Source: Mycobacterium gordonae (GTDB lineage Bacteria; Actinomycetota; Actinomycetes; Mycobacteriales; Mycobacteriaceae). From it: 64,000 nucleotides of DNA. Below the pieces are notes generated by a model. It had not been told where the DNA came from. It did not search any database and saw only the letters and a program-made list of their open reading frames with translations. Shown here in pieces: positions 8,666 to 18,516 of the stretch. The position numbers and the translations under genes are program-made. The DNA lies in NCBI RefSeq assembly GCF_017086405.1, contig NZ_CP070973.1, forward strand, positions 496,001 through 560,000, in the 5' to 3' direction. The first letter of the stretch is position 1. Each line of letters starts with the position of its first letter.

Positions 8666-9645
8666 AAGGACTCCGGCAGGCCGAATTTGGCGAACAGCGA
8701 ACCGTCGAGGAACGCGACGACATGTGAGACGCCGTGCGGCCGCACGTCGAGTACGTGCAACTGGAAGGGCACGTGCCGGTCACCGGCACGCATGTACATG
8801 GCCGCGCCGGGCTGGCCGTTGGCCATGATCGGCACCATTCGCATGTCGCCGGGATGCTCGGCCGGGCACTGCGTGTGGATCAACGCGATGATGTCCGGCG
8901 CGCCCTGGTACCAGCCGGTATAGGGCGGCATCTCCCAAATCGCCTCTGCGGTGAACAGATCCACCAAACGGTCGATGTCGTAGGTCTCGAACGCGGCTAT
9001 ATAGCGGGCCAGCAGATCCTGCGTCTCGGCGGAGTCCGGCGCGGCCAGCCGGTCGTCGGCGCTGGGCGCCACGGTTTCCAGCTGGGCCCGGGCGCGCTGC
9101 AGCAGGCTGTTGACGGCGACGGTGGTGGTGCCGATCGCCTCGGCGACCTCGGCGGCCTTCCACTGCAACACATCGCGCAGCAGCAACACCGCCCGCTGGC
9201 GCGGCGACAGGTGCTGCAGCGCGGCGATGAACGCCAACCGCACCGACTCCTTGGACTCGGCGATCACCGCCGGGTCGGCGGGATCCTGCGCGTCGGGCAG
9301 CGGCTCCAGCCAGGGGACTTCGGCGCGCTCGACGAGTTCGGCCGTCGGATCCGAGCGGGCATTGCCCAGGCCGGTCGGCAACGGCCGCCGCCCACGGCCT
9401 TCCAGAGCAGTGAGACAGGTGTTGGTGGCGATCCGGTGCAGCCAGGTGCGGACCGAGGACTTGCCCTCGAAACGGTCGTACGATTTCCACGCCCGCAGCA
9501 GCGTCTCCTGCACCAGGTCTTCCGCGTCGTGCAGCGACCCGGTCATCCGGTAGCAGTGGGCGAGCAGTTCGCGCCGATACGGCTCGGCGTGGGCGGAAAA
9601 ATCTCCGCCGGCGTTGGAGGCGGAATTCTCGGTGAGCACACTCAC
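8662..9645 (-). CDS. sigG: ECF RNA polymerase sigma factor SigG
   Basis: 327 residues from GTG 9645; a second GTG six bases downstream is equally possible and neither has a strong ribosome site. Sigma region 2 runs over residues 18-85 ('AHCYRMTGSLHDAEDLVQET', then 'VRTWLHRIATN'), region 4 over about 140-190 ('LSPRQRAVLLLRDVLQWKAA' with helix-turn-helix), and a C-terminal SnoaL/NTF2-like domain ('YIAAFETYDIDRLVDLF') over about 210-320. This is the SigG/SigJ class, in which the SnoaL domain takes the place of an anti-sigma factor. The linker has the 'WLEPLPD' motif. Transcribed away from the lipase gene, with a coupled hydrolase downstream. Confidence 0.9.
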   Translation of the reverse strand: MSVLTENSASNAGGDFSAHAEPYRRELLAHCYRMTGSLHDAEDLVQETLLRAWKSYDRFEGKSSVRTWLHRIATNTCLTALEGRGRRPLPTGLGNARSDPTAELVERAEVPWLEPLPDAQDPADPAVIAESKESVRLAFIAALQHLSPRQRAVLLLRDVLQWKAAEVAEAIGTTTVAVNSLLQRARAQLETVAPSADDRLAAPDSAETQDLLARYIAAFETYDIDRLVDLFTAEAIWEMPPYTGWYQGAPDIIALIHTQCPAEHPGDMRMVPIMANGQPGAAMYMRAGDRHVPFQLHVLDVRPHGVSHVVAFLDGSLFAKFGLPESL

Positions 9646-9672
9646 CCGTTCGAGACTACGCAGACGGTGTGA

Positions 9673-10557
<885 letters not shown>

Positions 10558-10600
10558 ATTGCCGACCGCGATTGTTATGGCGCTGCGCTAGTTTGGCCGC

Positions 10601-11350
10601 ATGACCGACGACAAGATGCTGTCGCGAATCGCGGCACTGCTGCGTCAGGCCGAAGGCACCGACAATCCGCATGAGGCCGAGGCCTTCATGACCGCCGCGC
10701 AGCGGTTGGCCACGGCGTCCTCCATCGATCTGGCGGTGGCGCGCTCGCACTCTGCCAACCGCTCGGCGGCACAGGCCCCCACGCAGCGCACCATCACCAT
10801 CGGAGCAGCGGGTACCCGTGGGCTACGCACTTATGTGCAGCTTTTCGTGCTGATCGGGGCGGCCAACGACGTGCGCTGCGACATCGCGTCGAACTCGACG
10901 TTCGTGTACGCCTACGGGTTCGCCGAGGACATCGACGCGACGCACGCCCTATACGCCAGCCTGGTGGTGCAGATGGTCCGGGCCTCCGACGCCTACCTCG
11001 CCACGGGTGAGCACCGGCCGACGCCCACCATCACCGCCCGCCTCAATTTCCAGCTCGCGTTCGGGGCGCGGGTCGGTCAGCGCCTCGCCGAAGCCCGTGA
11101 ACAGGCCCGGCAAGAGGTGACCAACGACCGTCGCCGCGCCCCCGGGACTGCTATCGCCCTGCGAGACAAGGAAGTCGAGCTGCGCGACCACTATCGCGAG
11201 GCTTCGAAGGCGCGCGGCACCTGGCGGGCCAACCGGGCTTCCGCCGGGTACTCCTCCGCGGCGCGACGCGCGGGTGACCGGGCCGGCCGGCGGGCACGGC
11301 TGGGAAGCAGTCCCGAGTTGCCCGGAGCACGGACCGCGCTGGGCCGTTGA
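10601..11350 (+). CDS. DUF2786 domain protein (Rv0184-like)
   Basis: 249 residues. The first 40 residues ('KMLSRIAALLRQAEGTDNPH', then EAEAFMTAAQRLA) form a DUF2786 domain, a small helical module often found in phage and mobile-element proteins and in a conserved mycobacterial gene. The rest is a conserved alpha/beta stretch followed by a very basic C-terminus rich in Arg and Ala, which could contact nucleic acid. No catalytic motif is recognisable. Its stop overlaps the start of the next gene as TTGA, so the three genes from here to the GH3 glycosidase look like one operon. Confidence 0.85.
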   Translation: MTDDKMLSRIAALLRQAEGTDNPHEAEAFMTAAQRLATASSIDLAVARSHSANRSAAQAPTQRTITIGAAGTRGLRTYVQLFVLIGAANDVRCDIASNSTFVYAYGFAEDIDATHALYASLVVQMVRASDAYLATGEHRPTPTITARLNFQLAFGARVGQRLAEAREQARQEVTNDRRRAPGTAIALRDKEVELRDHYREASKARGTWRANRASAGYSSAARRAGDRAGRRARLGSSPELPGARTALGR

Positions 11351-11841
11351 CCCGCGATTCTCAGCGCGCCAAGGTCTACGCCGCTGAGGAATTCGTGCGG
11401 ATCATGTTCGACCGTGCCGCCGAGCGCGGCTCACCCGGCGTCGACTTCTTCGGCACCCAGCTGACGTTGCCTCCGGAGGGACGGTTCGCTTCGATGGCCT
11501 CGGTGCAGCGCTACGTCGACGACGTGCTGGCGCTGCCGGCGGTGCGCCGCGAGTGGCCAGACGTGCCGGCGCTGCGGGTGCGGTCGCGGCGCGCCGCCGC
11601 GGCGGCGCACTACGAGAACCGGGACGGGTTGGGCACCATCGCCGTGCCTGACCGCGCCACCGCGGACTGGGCGATGCGTGAACTGGTCATACTGCATGAG
11701 GTGGCGCATCACCTGTGCCGGGTGCCGCCGCCACACGGACCCGACTTCGTGTCGACGATGTGCACGCTGACGGCGCTGGTGATGGGGCCCGAGGTCGGAC
11801 ATGTGCTCCGTGTCGTGTACGCGAAAGAGGGTGTGTGGTGA
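11347..11841 (+). CDS. TIGR04338-type putative metallohydrolase (Rv0185-like)
   Basis: 164 residues, TTG start overlapping the previous stop by four bases. It carries an HExxH zinc motif, 'ILHEVAHHLCR' (about residues 117-127), followed by 'PPPHGPDF', which could supply a third ligand. This is the layout of the small actinobacterial family annotated as TIGR04338 metallohydrolase. No signal peptide, so probably cytosolic. It sits between a DUF2786 protein and a GH3 glycosidase with coupled starts on both sides. The biological substrate is unknown. Confidence 0.85.
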   Translation: MTRDSQRAKVYAAEEFVRIMFDRAAERGSPGVDFFGTQLTLPPEGRFASMASVQRYVDDVLALPAVRREWPDVPALRVRSRRAAAAAHYENRDGLGTIAVPDRATADWAMRELVILHEVAHHLCRVPPPHGPDFVSTMCTLTALVMGPEVGHVLRVVYAKEGVW

Positions 11842-13940
11842 CGGTTCTGAGCCCTGACCCGGACGCGCGGGCGCGCGAGGTCGAGGCCGCGCTGACCGAC
11901 GACGAGCGATTCGCGCTGCTGGTCGGGGTGATGGGTGTCGGAGACATGTGGCCGGTGCGCGACGAGCGGATCCCGCTGGACGTCCCGATGAGCGCGGCCT
12001 ACGTGCCGGGGGTGGCGCGACTGGGAGTCCCGGCGCTGCGGATGAGCGACGCCGGACTCGGGGTGACCAACCCCGGTTTCCGGCCGGGCGATACCGCGAC
12101 GGCGCTGCCGGCGGGGCTGGCACTGGCAGCCGGGTTCAATCCGCAGCTGGCCCGGGCCGCCGGCTCGGTGATCGGCGCGGAGGCACGTAGCCGCGGGTTC
12201 AACGTGCAGCTGGCGGGCGCGATGAATCTGGCCCGCGATCCGCGCAACGGCCGCAACTTCGAATACTTCTCCGAAGACCCGCTGCTGAGCGCCACCATGG
12301 CTGCCGAACAGGTGATCGGAATTCAGCAGCACGGTGTCATCTGCACCACCAAGCATTTCTCGCTGAACTGCAACGAAACCAACCGCCATTGGCTGGACGC
12401 CGTCATCGACCCCGACGCGCACCGCGAGTCCGACCTGCTGGCCTTCGAGCTTGCGATCGAACGTGGCCGGCCCGGCGCGGTGATGGCCGCCTACAACAAA
12501 GTCAACGGCGACTACGCCGCCGCCAATGCCGTTCTGCTCAACGACGTGCTCAAAGGCGCGTGGGGATTTCCCGGCTGGGTGATGTCGGACTGGGGCGGCA
12601 CGCCGAGCTGGGAGTGCGCGCTGGCCGGCCTGGACCAGGAATGCGGCGCCCAGATCGACGCCCTGCTGTGGCAGTCCGAGACCTTCGGCGACCCCTTGCG
12701 GGCCGCCTACGCCGACGGCCGCCTTCCCAGGCAGCGATTGTCGGACATGGTCCGGCGGATCCTGCGGTCGATGTTCGCCGTCGGGATCGACCAGTGGGGG
12801 CCGGCGCCGGAGCCGGACCTGAACGCGCACAACGACATTGCCCTCGAGATTGCCAGGCAGGGAATCGTGCTGCTGCAGAACGGCGGCGCGCTGCCCCTGC
12901 CGACCGGGCGGGGCGGGCGCATCGCGGTCATCGGCGGGTACGCGCACCGCGGCGTCCCGGCCGGCTTCGGCTCGAGCACCGTGGTCCCCCCGGGCGGCTA
13001 TGCCGACGTGATCCCGATCGGCGGCTCAGGTCTGGAAGCGGGGATGCGCAATCTGTACCTACAGCCGTCGAGCCCGCTCGAGGAGCTGCGGAAGCTGTTG
13101 CCGGAGGCGCACATCGAATTCGACCCGGGCGTCAGCCCGGCCGAGGCGGTGCCGGTGGCACGCCGGGCCGATGTCGTGATCGTCTGCGCGATCCGGGCCG
13201 AGGGCGAGGGTTTCGACGCCGCAGATCTGTCCCTGCCGTGGGGACAGGACGGGTTGATCACCGCGGTCGCCGCGGCCAACCCGAATACGGTGGTCGTGTT
13301 GCAGACCGGAAACCCGGTGGCGATGCCCTGGCGTGAGTCGGTGAACGCGATCGTGCAGGCGTGGTATCCCGGACAGCAGGGCGGCCGGGCGATCGCCGAA
13401 ATCCTTACCGGACAAGTCAATCCGTCGGGCCGGCTGCCGATCAGCTTTCCGGCCGATCTCGGTCAGACGCCGCGCCCGCACCTGGGATCGCCGACGACGA
13501 TCGACTATTCGGAGGGTGCCGACGTCGGGTACCGCTGGTTCGCCCGAACCGGGCAGGCTCCGTTGTTCGCGTTCGGACACGGCCTGTCATACACCAGCTT
13601 CGAGTACCGCGACCTCAAGGTGAGCGGTGGCGAGACCGTGCGGGTGGCGGTGACCGTCGTCAATACCGGTGACCGCCGTGGAAGTGATGTTCCGCAGGTG
13701 TATCTCGCCGGCGCGCCGGGTGAGGCGCGGCTGCGGCTGTTGGGATTCGGGCGGGTCGACCTCGAACCCGGGCAGTCTCGCCGCGTGAGTATCGAGGCGG
13801 ATCCGCGCCTGCTGGCGCGCTACGCCGACGGCGCCTGGCACGTCAGCCCGGGGCTGCACACGGTGGCCGTCGGCGCTTCGGCAGTGGCCCTGGCGCTGGC
13901 GGCCGAGGTGGAGTTGGCCGGCCGTACGTTCGGGCGCTGA
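11838..13940 (+). CDS. bglS: glycoside hydrolase family 3 beta-glucosidase (BglS, Rv0186-like)
   Basis: 700 residues, GTG start overlapping the previous stop (GTGA). The GH3 N-terminal barrel occupies about residues 20-300, with 'NLARDPRNGRNFEYFSEDP' and the nucleophile segment 'GWVMSDWGG' (Asp). The second alpha/beta domain covers about 330-560, and a fibronectin type III-like domain ('GSDVPQVYLA' region) closes the protein at 590-690. There is no signal peptide, so it is predicted to act in the cytosol on beta-linked glucosides or oligosaccharides, as proposed for Rv0186. Last gene of a tightly overlapped operon of three. Confidence 0.92.
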   Translation: MTVLSPDPDARAREVEAALTDDERFALLVGVMGVGDMWPVRDERIPLDVPMSAAYVPGVARLGVPALRMSDAGLGVTNPGFRPGDTATALPAGLALAAGFNPQLARAAGSVIGAEARSRGFNVQLAGAMNLARDPRNGRNFEYFSEDPLLSATMAAEQVIGIQQHGVICTTKHFSLNCNETNRHWLDAVIDPDAHRESDLLAFELAIERGRPGAVMAAYNKVNGDYAAANAVLLNDVLKGAWGFPGWVMSDWGGTPSWECALAGLDQECGAQIDALLWQSETFGDPLRAAYADGRLPRQRLSDMVRRILRSMFAVGIDQWGPAPEPDLNAHNDIALEIARQGIVLLQNGGALPLPTGRGGRIAVIGGYAHRGVPAGFGSSTVVPPGGYADVIPIGGSGLEAGMRNLYLQPSSPLEELRKLLPEAHIEFDPGVSPAEAVPVARRADVVIVCAIRAEGEGFDAADLSLPWGQDGLITAVAAANPNTVVVLQTGNPVAMPWRESVNAIVQAWYPGQQGGRAIAEILTGQVNPSGRLPISFPADLGQTPRPHLGSPTTIDYSEGADVGYRWFARTGQAPLFAFGHGLSYTSFEYRDLKVSGGETVRVAVTVVNTGDRRGSDVPQVYLAGAPGEARLRLLGFGRVDLEPGQSRRVSIEADPRLLARYADGAWHVSPGLHTVAVGASAVALALAAEVELAGRTFGR

Positions 13941-13983
13941 ACGGAGCGTCCGGACGCACGACCGGCGTGCGAGACGTATCGAT

Positions 13984-14142
13984 CTACTGGACGGGGACCA
14001 GATCGTCTCCGCAGGTGCAGCGGTAGGGCTCGCCGCCGCCGCAGCAGCACGGGACCTCGATGCGCACGCGACAGCCACATTCGTCGTGGCCACAGGTCAG
14101 GAGGGTTCCAGCTTCGTGAGTTGCCATTCGTATCACCTTCAT
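13984..14142 (-). CDS. mymT: copper metallothionein MymT
   Basis: 52 residues from ATG 14142; a second ATG lies five codons later, but the M-x-V-I-R-M start is the same as in M. tuberculosis MymT. It has eight cysteines at 17, 22, 24, 32, 33, 34, 42 and 44, in the segments '[18 protein letters not shown]' and '[16 protein letters not shown]'. MymT binds Cu(I) in a solvent-shielded core and protects against copper toxicity. H37Rv MymT, as I remember it, has CHC where this protein has CCC, so one extra thiol here. It faces a RicR-type operator centred 40 bases upstream. It is convergent with the GH3 gene. Confidence 0.93.
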   Translation of the reverse strand: MKVIRMATHEAGTLLTCGHDECGCRVRIEVPCCCGGGEPYRCTCGDDLVPVQ

Positions 14143-14168
14143 CTTCGTCGGCGGTTGGTGTCACGGCT

Positions 14169-14190
14169 AGTCTATACCCATTGGGGGTAT
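14169..14190 (-). promoter_or_regulatory. mymT promoter with RicR/CsoR-type operator
   Basis: On the plus strand ATACCCATTGGGGGTAT (14174-14190) has matching six-base arms, ATACCC and GGGTAT, the palindrome bound by the copper sensor RicR. On the minus strand the operator is followed at once by TAGACT (14169-14174), a plausible -10 element 27 bases before the ATG, so bound repressor would cover the -35/-10 spacer. A near-identical operator stands before ricR, which supports autoregulation plus control of mymT by one repressor. Confidence 0.82.
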
Positions 14191-14250
14191 GGGTAAATAG
14201 TCGGGTCGGGTGTTTCCCGGCGCCGGTCGGGTCACGAGTTAGCGTTGGTT

Positions 14251-14907
14251 ATGCCCGCAGAAGCCAACCCGCAAGCCGTCGACGCCTTCTTGGACAGCAC
14301 ACTGATCGGCCCCGATCCGGCTTTGTCCGCGGCAGTCGCAGCCAGTGACGCGGCCGGCTTGCCGAGGATCGCCGTGTCGGCGCAGCAGGGCAAGTTCCTG
14401 TGCCTGCTCGCCGCGGCCATGCAAGCGCGTCGCATCCTCGAACTCGGCACGCTGGGCGGCTACAGCACCATCTGGCTCGCGCGCGGGGCTGGTCCGCAGG
14501 GGCGGGTGGTGACGCTGGAGTTCGACCCGCGCCGCGCCGAACTCGCCCGGGCGAACCTGGACCGGGCCGGAGTGGGGGACCGCGTCGAGGTGGTGGTGGG
14601 CGCCGCACTGGACACCTTGCCGACCGTGACCGGAGGCCCGTTCGATCTCGTTTTCATCGACGCCGACAAAGAGAACAACGCCGCCTACCTGGAGTGGGCC
14701 ATCCGGCTGGGCCGTCCCGGCACGGCCATCGTGGTGGACAACGTCATCCGCGGCGGCAAGGTGCTGACCGAGGCCGACGATGTGCGAGTCGCCGCCACCC
14801 GCGGGACGCTGCAGCTCATGGGCGAGCACCCACGACTGGACACCGCGGTGCTGCAAACGGTCTGCGGCAAAGGGTGGGACGGGTTCGCGATGGCTCTGGT
14901 GCGCTGA
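14251..14907 (+). CDS. SAM-dependent O-methyltransferase (Rv0187-like)
   Basis: 218 residues from ATG 14251; a TTG two codons upstream is an alternative. It belongs to the cation-dependent caffeoyl-CoA/catechol O-methyltransferase family (methyltransferase_3): SAM site 'RILELGTLGGYSTIWLA' at about residues 53-70, acidic residue after strand 2 in 'LEFDPRRAELA', and the metal-binding block 'DLVFIDADKENNAAYLEW' near 135-152 followed by 'VVDNVIRGGKV'. The acceptor is unknown. It is divergent from mymT and convergent with ilvD; the RicR operator lies 60 bases upstream, so copper control of this gene as well is conceivable. Confidence 0.88.
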   Translation: MPAEANPQAVDAFLDSTLIGPDPALSAAVAASDAAGLPRIAVSAQQGKFLCLLAAAMQARRILELGTLGGYSTIWLARGAGPQGRVVTLEFDPRRAELARANLDRAGVGDRVEVVVGAALDTLPTVTGGPFDLVFIDADKENNAAYLEWAIRLGRPGTAIVVDNVIRGGKVLTEADDVRVAATRGTLQLMGEHPRLDTAVLQTVCGKGWDGFAMALVR

Positions 14908-14925
14908 GCGCGGCCCTCTGGTGCG

Positions 14926-16632
14926 CTAACCGCAGACAGCGCCGTTGGCGGCCGAGCCCACCAACTTGACGTACTTCGCCAGCACACCGGTCTTGTAGCG
15001 CGGCGGCGGGGGAGTGAATCCCGCTTGGCGTGCCACGAAGTCGTCCGGATCGACCAGCACGTCGAGGGTCTGGTTGGCCACGTCGAGACGGATCGTGTCG
15101 CCGTCGCGCAGGAAGGCGATCGGGCCCGCGTCGACGGCTTCCGGCGCGACATGACCCACACACAGGCCCGTCGTTCCGCCGGAGAACCGACCGTCGGTGA
15201 GTAGCAGCACGTCTTTGCCGAGCCCGGCGCCCTTGATGGCGCCGGTGATGGCGAGCATCTCGCGCATCCCGGGGCCGCCCTTGGGCCCTTCGTAGCGGAT
15301 CACCACCGCGTCACCGTGGGTGATGGTGCCGTCTTCGAGCGCGTCCAGGGCCGCCCGCTCGCCGTCGAAAACCCGCGCGGTGCCTTCGAACACGTCGGAG
15401 TCGAACCCGGCGGTCTTGACCACCGCACCCTCGGGAGCCAGCGATCCGTGCAGGATGGTGATACCGCCGGTGGAATGGATCGGATTGTCCAGCGCCCGCA
15501 ACACCTTGCCGTCCGGGTCCGGCGGGGCGATGTCGGCCAGGTTCTGCGCCATGGTCTTGCCGGTCACGGTCAGGCAGTCACCGTTCAGCAGCCCGGCATC
15601 CAGCAGGGCTTTCATCACCACCGGCACCCCGCCGATGTGGTCGACGTGCGACATGACGTGCCGCCCGAACGGCTTGACGTCGGCCAGGTGGGGCACCCGC
15701 TTCCCGATCCGGGTGAAGTCGTCGAGGGACAGTTCGACCTCGGCTTCGCGGGCGATAGCCAGCAGGTGCAGCACCGCGTTGGTCGAGCCGCCGAATGCCA
15801 TCACCACCGCGATGGCGTTCTCGAACGCCTCCCTGGTCAGGATGTCGCGGGCGGTGATGCCCTGGCGCAGTAGTTCGATGACGGCCTGACCACTGCGGCG
15901 GGCGAACCCGTCGCGGCGCCGGTCGGTGGCCGGCGGAGCGGCGCTGCCCGGCAACGACATGCCCAGGGCTTCGGCGGCACTGGCCATGGTGTTGGCGGTG
16001 TACATACCGCCACACGCACCCTCGCCGGGGCAGATGGCCCGCTCAATGGCGTCGACATCCTCCCGAGGCATCAGGCCGCGAGCGCACGCCCCCACCGCCT
16101 CGAAGGCGTCGATGATGGTGACTTCGCGTTCACTGCCGTCGGACAGCTTGGCCACCCCCGGCAGGATCGATCCTGCGTAGAGGAACACCGCGGCCAGATC
16201 CAGGCGAGCGGCGGCCATCAACATGCCGGGCAGCGATTTGTCGCAGCCGGCCAGCAGCACCGAGCCGTCCAGCCGCTCGGCCTGCATCACGGTTTCGACG
16301 CTGTCCGCGATCACCTCGCGCGACACCAGGGAAAAATGCATCCCCTCGTGCCCCATCGAGATGCCGTCGGAGACCGAGATCGTCCCGAACTCGAGCGGAT
16401 AGCCGCCGGCGGCGAACACGCCCTCCTTGACCGCCTTCGCCAACCGGTCCAGCGAGAGGTTGCACGGGGTGATCTCGTTCCAGGAGGAGGCGACCCCGAT
16501 TTGCGCCTTGGCGAAATCCTCGTCCCCCATCCCTACTGCGCGGAGCATTCCGCGGGCCGCAGCCTTTTCCAGGCCGTCGGTGACGTCGCGGCTGCGGGGT
16601 TTGATGTCGGGTGCGTCAGGGGATCGGACCAT
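14926..16632 (-). CDS. ilvD: dihydroxy-acid dehydratase IlvD
   Basis: 568 residues from ATG 16632. IlvD/Edd family signatures are plain: '[15 protein letters not shown]', the cluster cysteine in '[12 protein letters not shown]', and the second cysteine in '[16 protein letters not shown]', with the C-terminal '[19 protein letters not shown]' block (gap mine). It dehydrates 2,3-dihydroxy-3-methyl acids in the valine, leucine and isoleucine pathway, using an Fe-S cluster. In-frame sequence upstream of 16632 runs through the RicR operator region and is not coding-like. It is divergent from ricR across about 95 bases. Fe-S dehydratases are known copper targets, which fits the neighbourhood. Confidence 0.94.
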   Translation of the reverse strand: MVRSPDAPDIKPRSRDVTDGLEKAAARGMLRAVGMGDEDFAKAQIGVASSWNEITPCNLSLDRLAKAVKEGVFAAGGYPLEFGTISVSDGISMGHEGMHFSLVSREVIADSVETVMQAERLDGSVLLAGCDKSLPGMLMAAARLDLAAVFLYAGSILPGVAKLSDGSEREVTIIDAFEAVGACARGLMPREDVDAIERAICPGEGACGGMYTANTMASAAEALGMSLPGSAAPPATDRRRDGFARRSGQAVIELLRQGITARDILTREAFENAIAVVMAFGGSTNAVLHLLAIAREAEVELSLDDFTRIGKRVPHLADVKPFGRHVMSHVDHIGGVPVVMKALLDAGLLNGDCLTVTGKTMAQNLADIAPPDPDGKVLRALDNPIHSTGGITILHGSLAPEGAVVKTAGFDSDVFEGTARVFDGERAALDALEDGTITHGDAVVIRYEGPKGGPGMREMLAITGAIKGAGLGKDVLLLTDGRFSGGTTGLCVGHVAPEAVDAGPIAFLRDGDTIRLDVANQTLDVLVDPDDFVARQAGFTPPPPRYKTGVLAKYVKLVGSAANGAVCG

Positions 16633-16688
16633 GCAGCAAGTATGCGGTGCGGCGCGATCCCGCCAAAATCGTTTATCATCCAGTGGTA

Positions 16689-16705
16689 ATACCCCGTTGG
16701 GGTAT
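16689..16705. promoter_or_regulatory. RicR-type operator upstream of ricR
   Basis: ATACCCCGTTGGGGTAT is a perfect palindrome of two seven-base arms around GTT, matching the mycobacterial RicR box and resembling the one before mymT. It lies 22 bases before the ricR start codon, just downstream of a possible -10 (TATCAT, 16674-16679), and 56 bases from the ilvD start. Autoregulation of ricR is the natural reading; an effect on ilvD is possible. Confidence 0.85.
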
Positions 16706-16727
16706 GGCATGGCGCTTGGGAGATGAG

Positions 16728-17018
16728 ATGACGGCAGCACACGGATACGCGCAGCAGAAGGACAACTACGCCAAGCGGCTGCGTCGCATCGAGGGTCAGG
16801 TGCGCGGCATCGCGCGGATGATCGAAGAGGACAAGTACTGCATCGACGTGCTCACCCAGATCAGCGCCGTCAACAGCGCGATGCGGTCGGTGGCGCTCAA
16901 TCTGCTCGACGAGCACCTCAACCATTGCGTCACCCGCGCAGTGTCCGAGGGTGGCGGGGAGGCCGACGAGAAACTGGCCGAGGCGTCGGCCGCGATCGCC
17001 CGCCTCGTCCGTTCCTGA
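16728..17018 (+). CDS. ricR: copper-sensing repressor RicR (CsoR family)
   Basis: 96 residues from ATG 16728, the length of Rv0190. It is an all-helical CsoR/DUF156 protein with '[20 protein letters not shown]' as the signature of the DNA-contacting helix. The Cu(I) ligands of CsoR are preserved in identity and spacing: Cys38, His63 and Cys67 ('KYCIDVL', 'DEHLNHC'). When Cu(I) binds, the repressor leaves its operators; in M. tuberculosis the regulon includes ricR itself, mymT, lpqS and mmcO. The frame is open upstream to 16611, but this passes through the operator, so the start used is the one after it. Confidence 0.93.
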   Translation: MTAAHGYAQQKDNYAKRLRRIEGQVRGIARMIEEDKYCIDVLTQISAVNSAMRSVALNLLDEHLNHCVTRAVSEGGGEADEKLAEASAAIARLVRS

Positions 17019-17136
17019 CCGGGCGTGTTGACGCGCAATGTTTGGGTAAAGCCCCGATGCGTTGCGTACGGTTGTCACGGCGCAATCGTGTCCGCAAGCC
17101 ACCTCGGCTCGGTGGGCGACGCGCCACCCCAACACC

Positions 17137-18384
17137 ATGACCGCCGAATCGGGAACCATCGCCGCAACCGCACGAACGTGGACGCCACGGATCGCGGTTC
17201 AACTTGCGGTGCTCGCGGCGGCGGCCTTCATCTATGTGACCGCCGAGCTGCTGCCGGTGGGCGCGCTCTCGGCGATCGCACGCAACCTCAACGTCAGCGT
17301 GGTGCTGGTCGGCACGTTGCTGTCCTGGTACGCGTTCGTCGCGGCCGTGACCACGGTTCCGCTGGTGCGCTGGACCGCACACTGGCCGCGGCGCCGGACG
17401 TTGTTGCTCAGCCTGGTGTGTTTGACGATCTCGCAGTTGATTTCGGCGCTGGCGCCGAGCTTCGCGGTGCTGGCCGGCGGACGGGTGCTGTGTGCCGTGA
17501 CGCACGGTCTGCTGTGGTCGGTGATCGCTCCGATCGCCACCCGTCTGGTGCCGCCCAGTCACGCCGGACGCGCCACCATGTCGATCTATATCGGAACCAG
17601 CCTGGCGCTGGTCATCGGGAGCCCACTGACCGCGGCGCTGAGCCTGATGTGGGGCTGGCGGCTGGCGGCTGTGTGTGTCACCGTCGCGGCGGCCGTGGTG
17701 ACGGTGGCCGCGCGGCTGGTGCTGCCCCCGATGAGGCTCAGCACCGACCAGTTGCAGTACGTGGGACGACGGTCGACGCATCACCGCAACCGGGCGCTGA
17801 TCATTGTGAGCTTGATCACCATGGTCGGTGTCACCGGACATTTCGTCTCGTACACCTACATCGTGGTGATTATCCGCCAGGTCGTCGGCGTGCGGGGGCC
17901 CAATGTGGCCTGGCTGCTGGCCGCCTACGGGGTCGCCGGCGTGCTGTCGGTGGCGCTCGTGGCGCGACCGCTGGACCGCCGCCCCAAGGGCGCGATCATC
18001 GTCTGCATGGCGGGTCTGACGGCCGCGCTCGCCCTGCTGAGTGCGTTGGCCTTCGGCTGGCACCGCTCCGCGACGACGGCGCTGGTGGTCGGGACGGCGG
18101 CGATCGTGCTGTGGGGCGCGATGGCCACGGCGGTGTCGCCGATGTTGCAGTCGGCGGCGATGCGCGCCGGGGCGGACGACCCCGACGGCGCCTCGGGGCT
18201 CTACGTGACCGCGTTCCAGGTGGGGATCATGGCCGGCTCGCTGGCGGGCGGGTTGTTGTATGAGCGCAGTGTCACCATGATGCTCACCGCGTCGGCGGGT
18301 CTGATGGGAGCCGCCTTGCTGGCAATGGCAGCCATTCGTCCAATAGTCGATACACCGGATTCGGCAATTTCACAGAGCGACTAA
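17137..18384 (+). CDS. MFS drug/sugar-type exporter (Rv0191-like)
   Basis: 415 residues from ATG 17137; upstream in-frame sequence to 17062 is basic and unlike a transporter N-terminus. Twelve predicted membrane helices, with loop 2-3 motif 'RWTAHWPRRRTLLLSL' and 'GRVLCAVTHGLLWSVIAPIA' in helix 4-5, place it in the DHA1 branch with AraJ/Cmr-type efflux proteins. Rv0191 has been reported as a chloramphenicol exporter; that specificity is assumed, not seen. It follows ricR by 118 bases on the same strand, so read-through is possible, but I see no RicR box of its own. Confidence 0.86.
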   Translation: MTAESGTIAATARTWTPRIAVQLAVLAAAAFIYVTAELLPVGALSAIARNLNVSVVLVGTLLSWYAFVAAVTTVPLVRWTAHWPRRRTLLLSLVCLTISQLISALAPSFAVLAGGRVLCAVTHGLLWSVIAPIATRLVPPSHAGRATMSIYIGTSLALVIGSPLTAALSLMWGWRLAAVCVTVAAAVVTVAARLVLPPMRLSTDQLQYVGRRSTHHRNRALIIVSLITMVGVTGHFVSYTYIVVIIRQVVGVRGPNVAWLLAAYGVAGVLSVALVARPLDRRPKGAIIVCMAGLTAALALLSALAFGWHRSATTALVVGTAAIVLWGAMATAVSPMLQSAAMRAGADDPDGASGLYVTAFQVGIMAGSLAGGLLYERSVTMMLTASAGLMGAALLAMAAIRPIVDTPDSAISQSD

Positions 18385-18516
18385 CGGCGCAGGTCAGCAG
18401 CCTGAACTGGGCTTGGTAACGGCCGCGGTGGGTGCAACGAATGGCAATTTGGGGTTGCCGCTGTGCCACACTGGGGCCAGTTCAGGTCTTGACGTAGATG
18501 ACCGGAAGGAAAGAGT

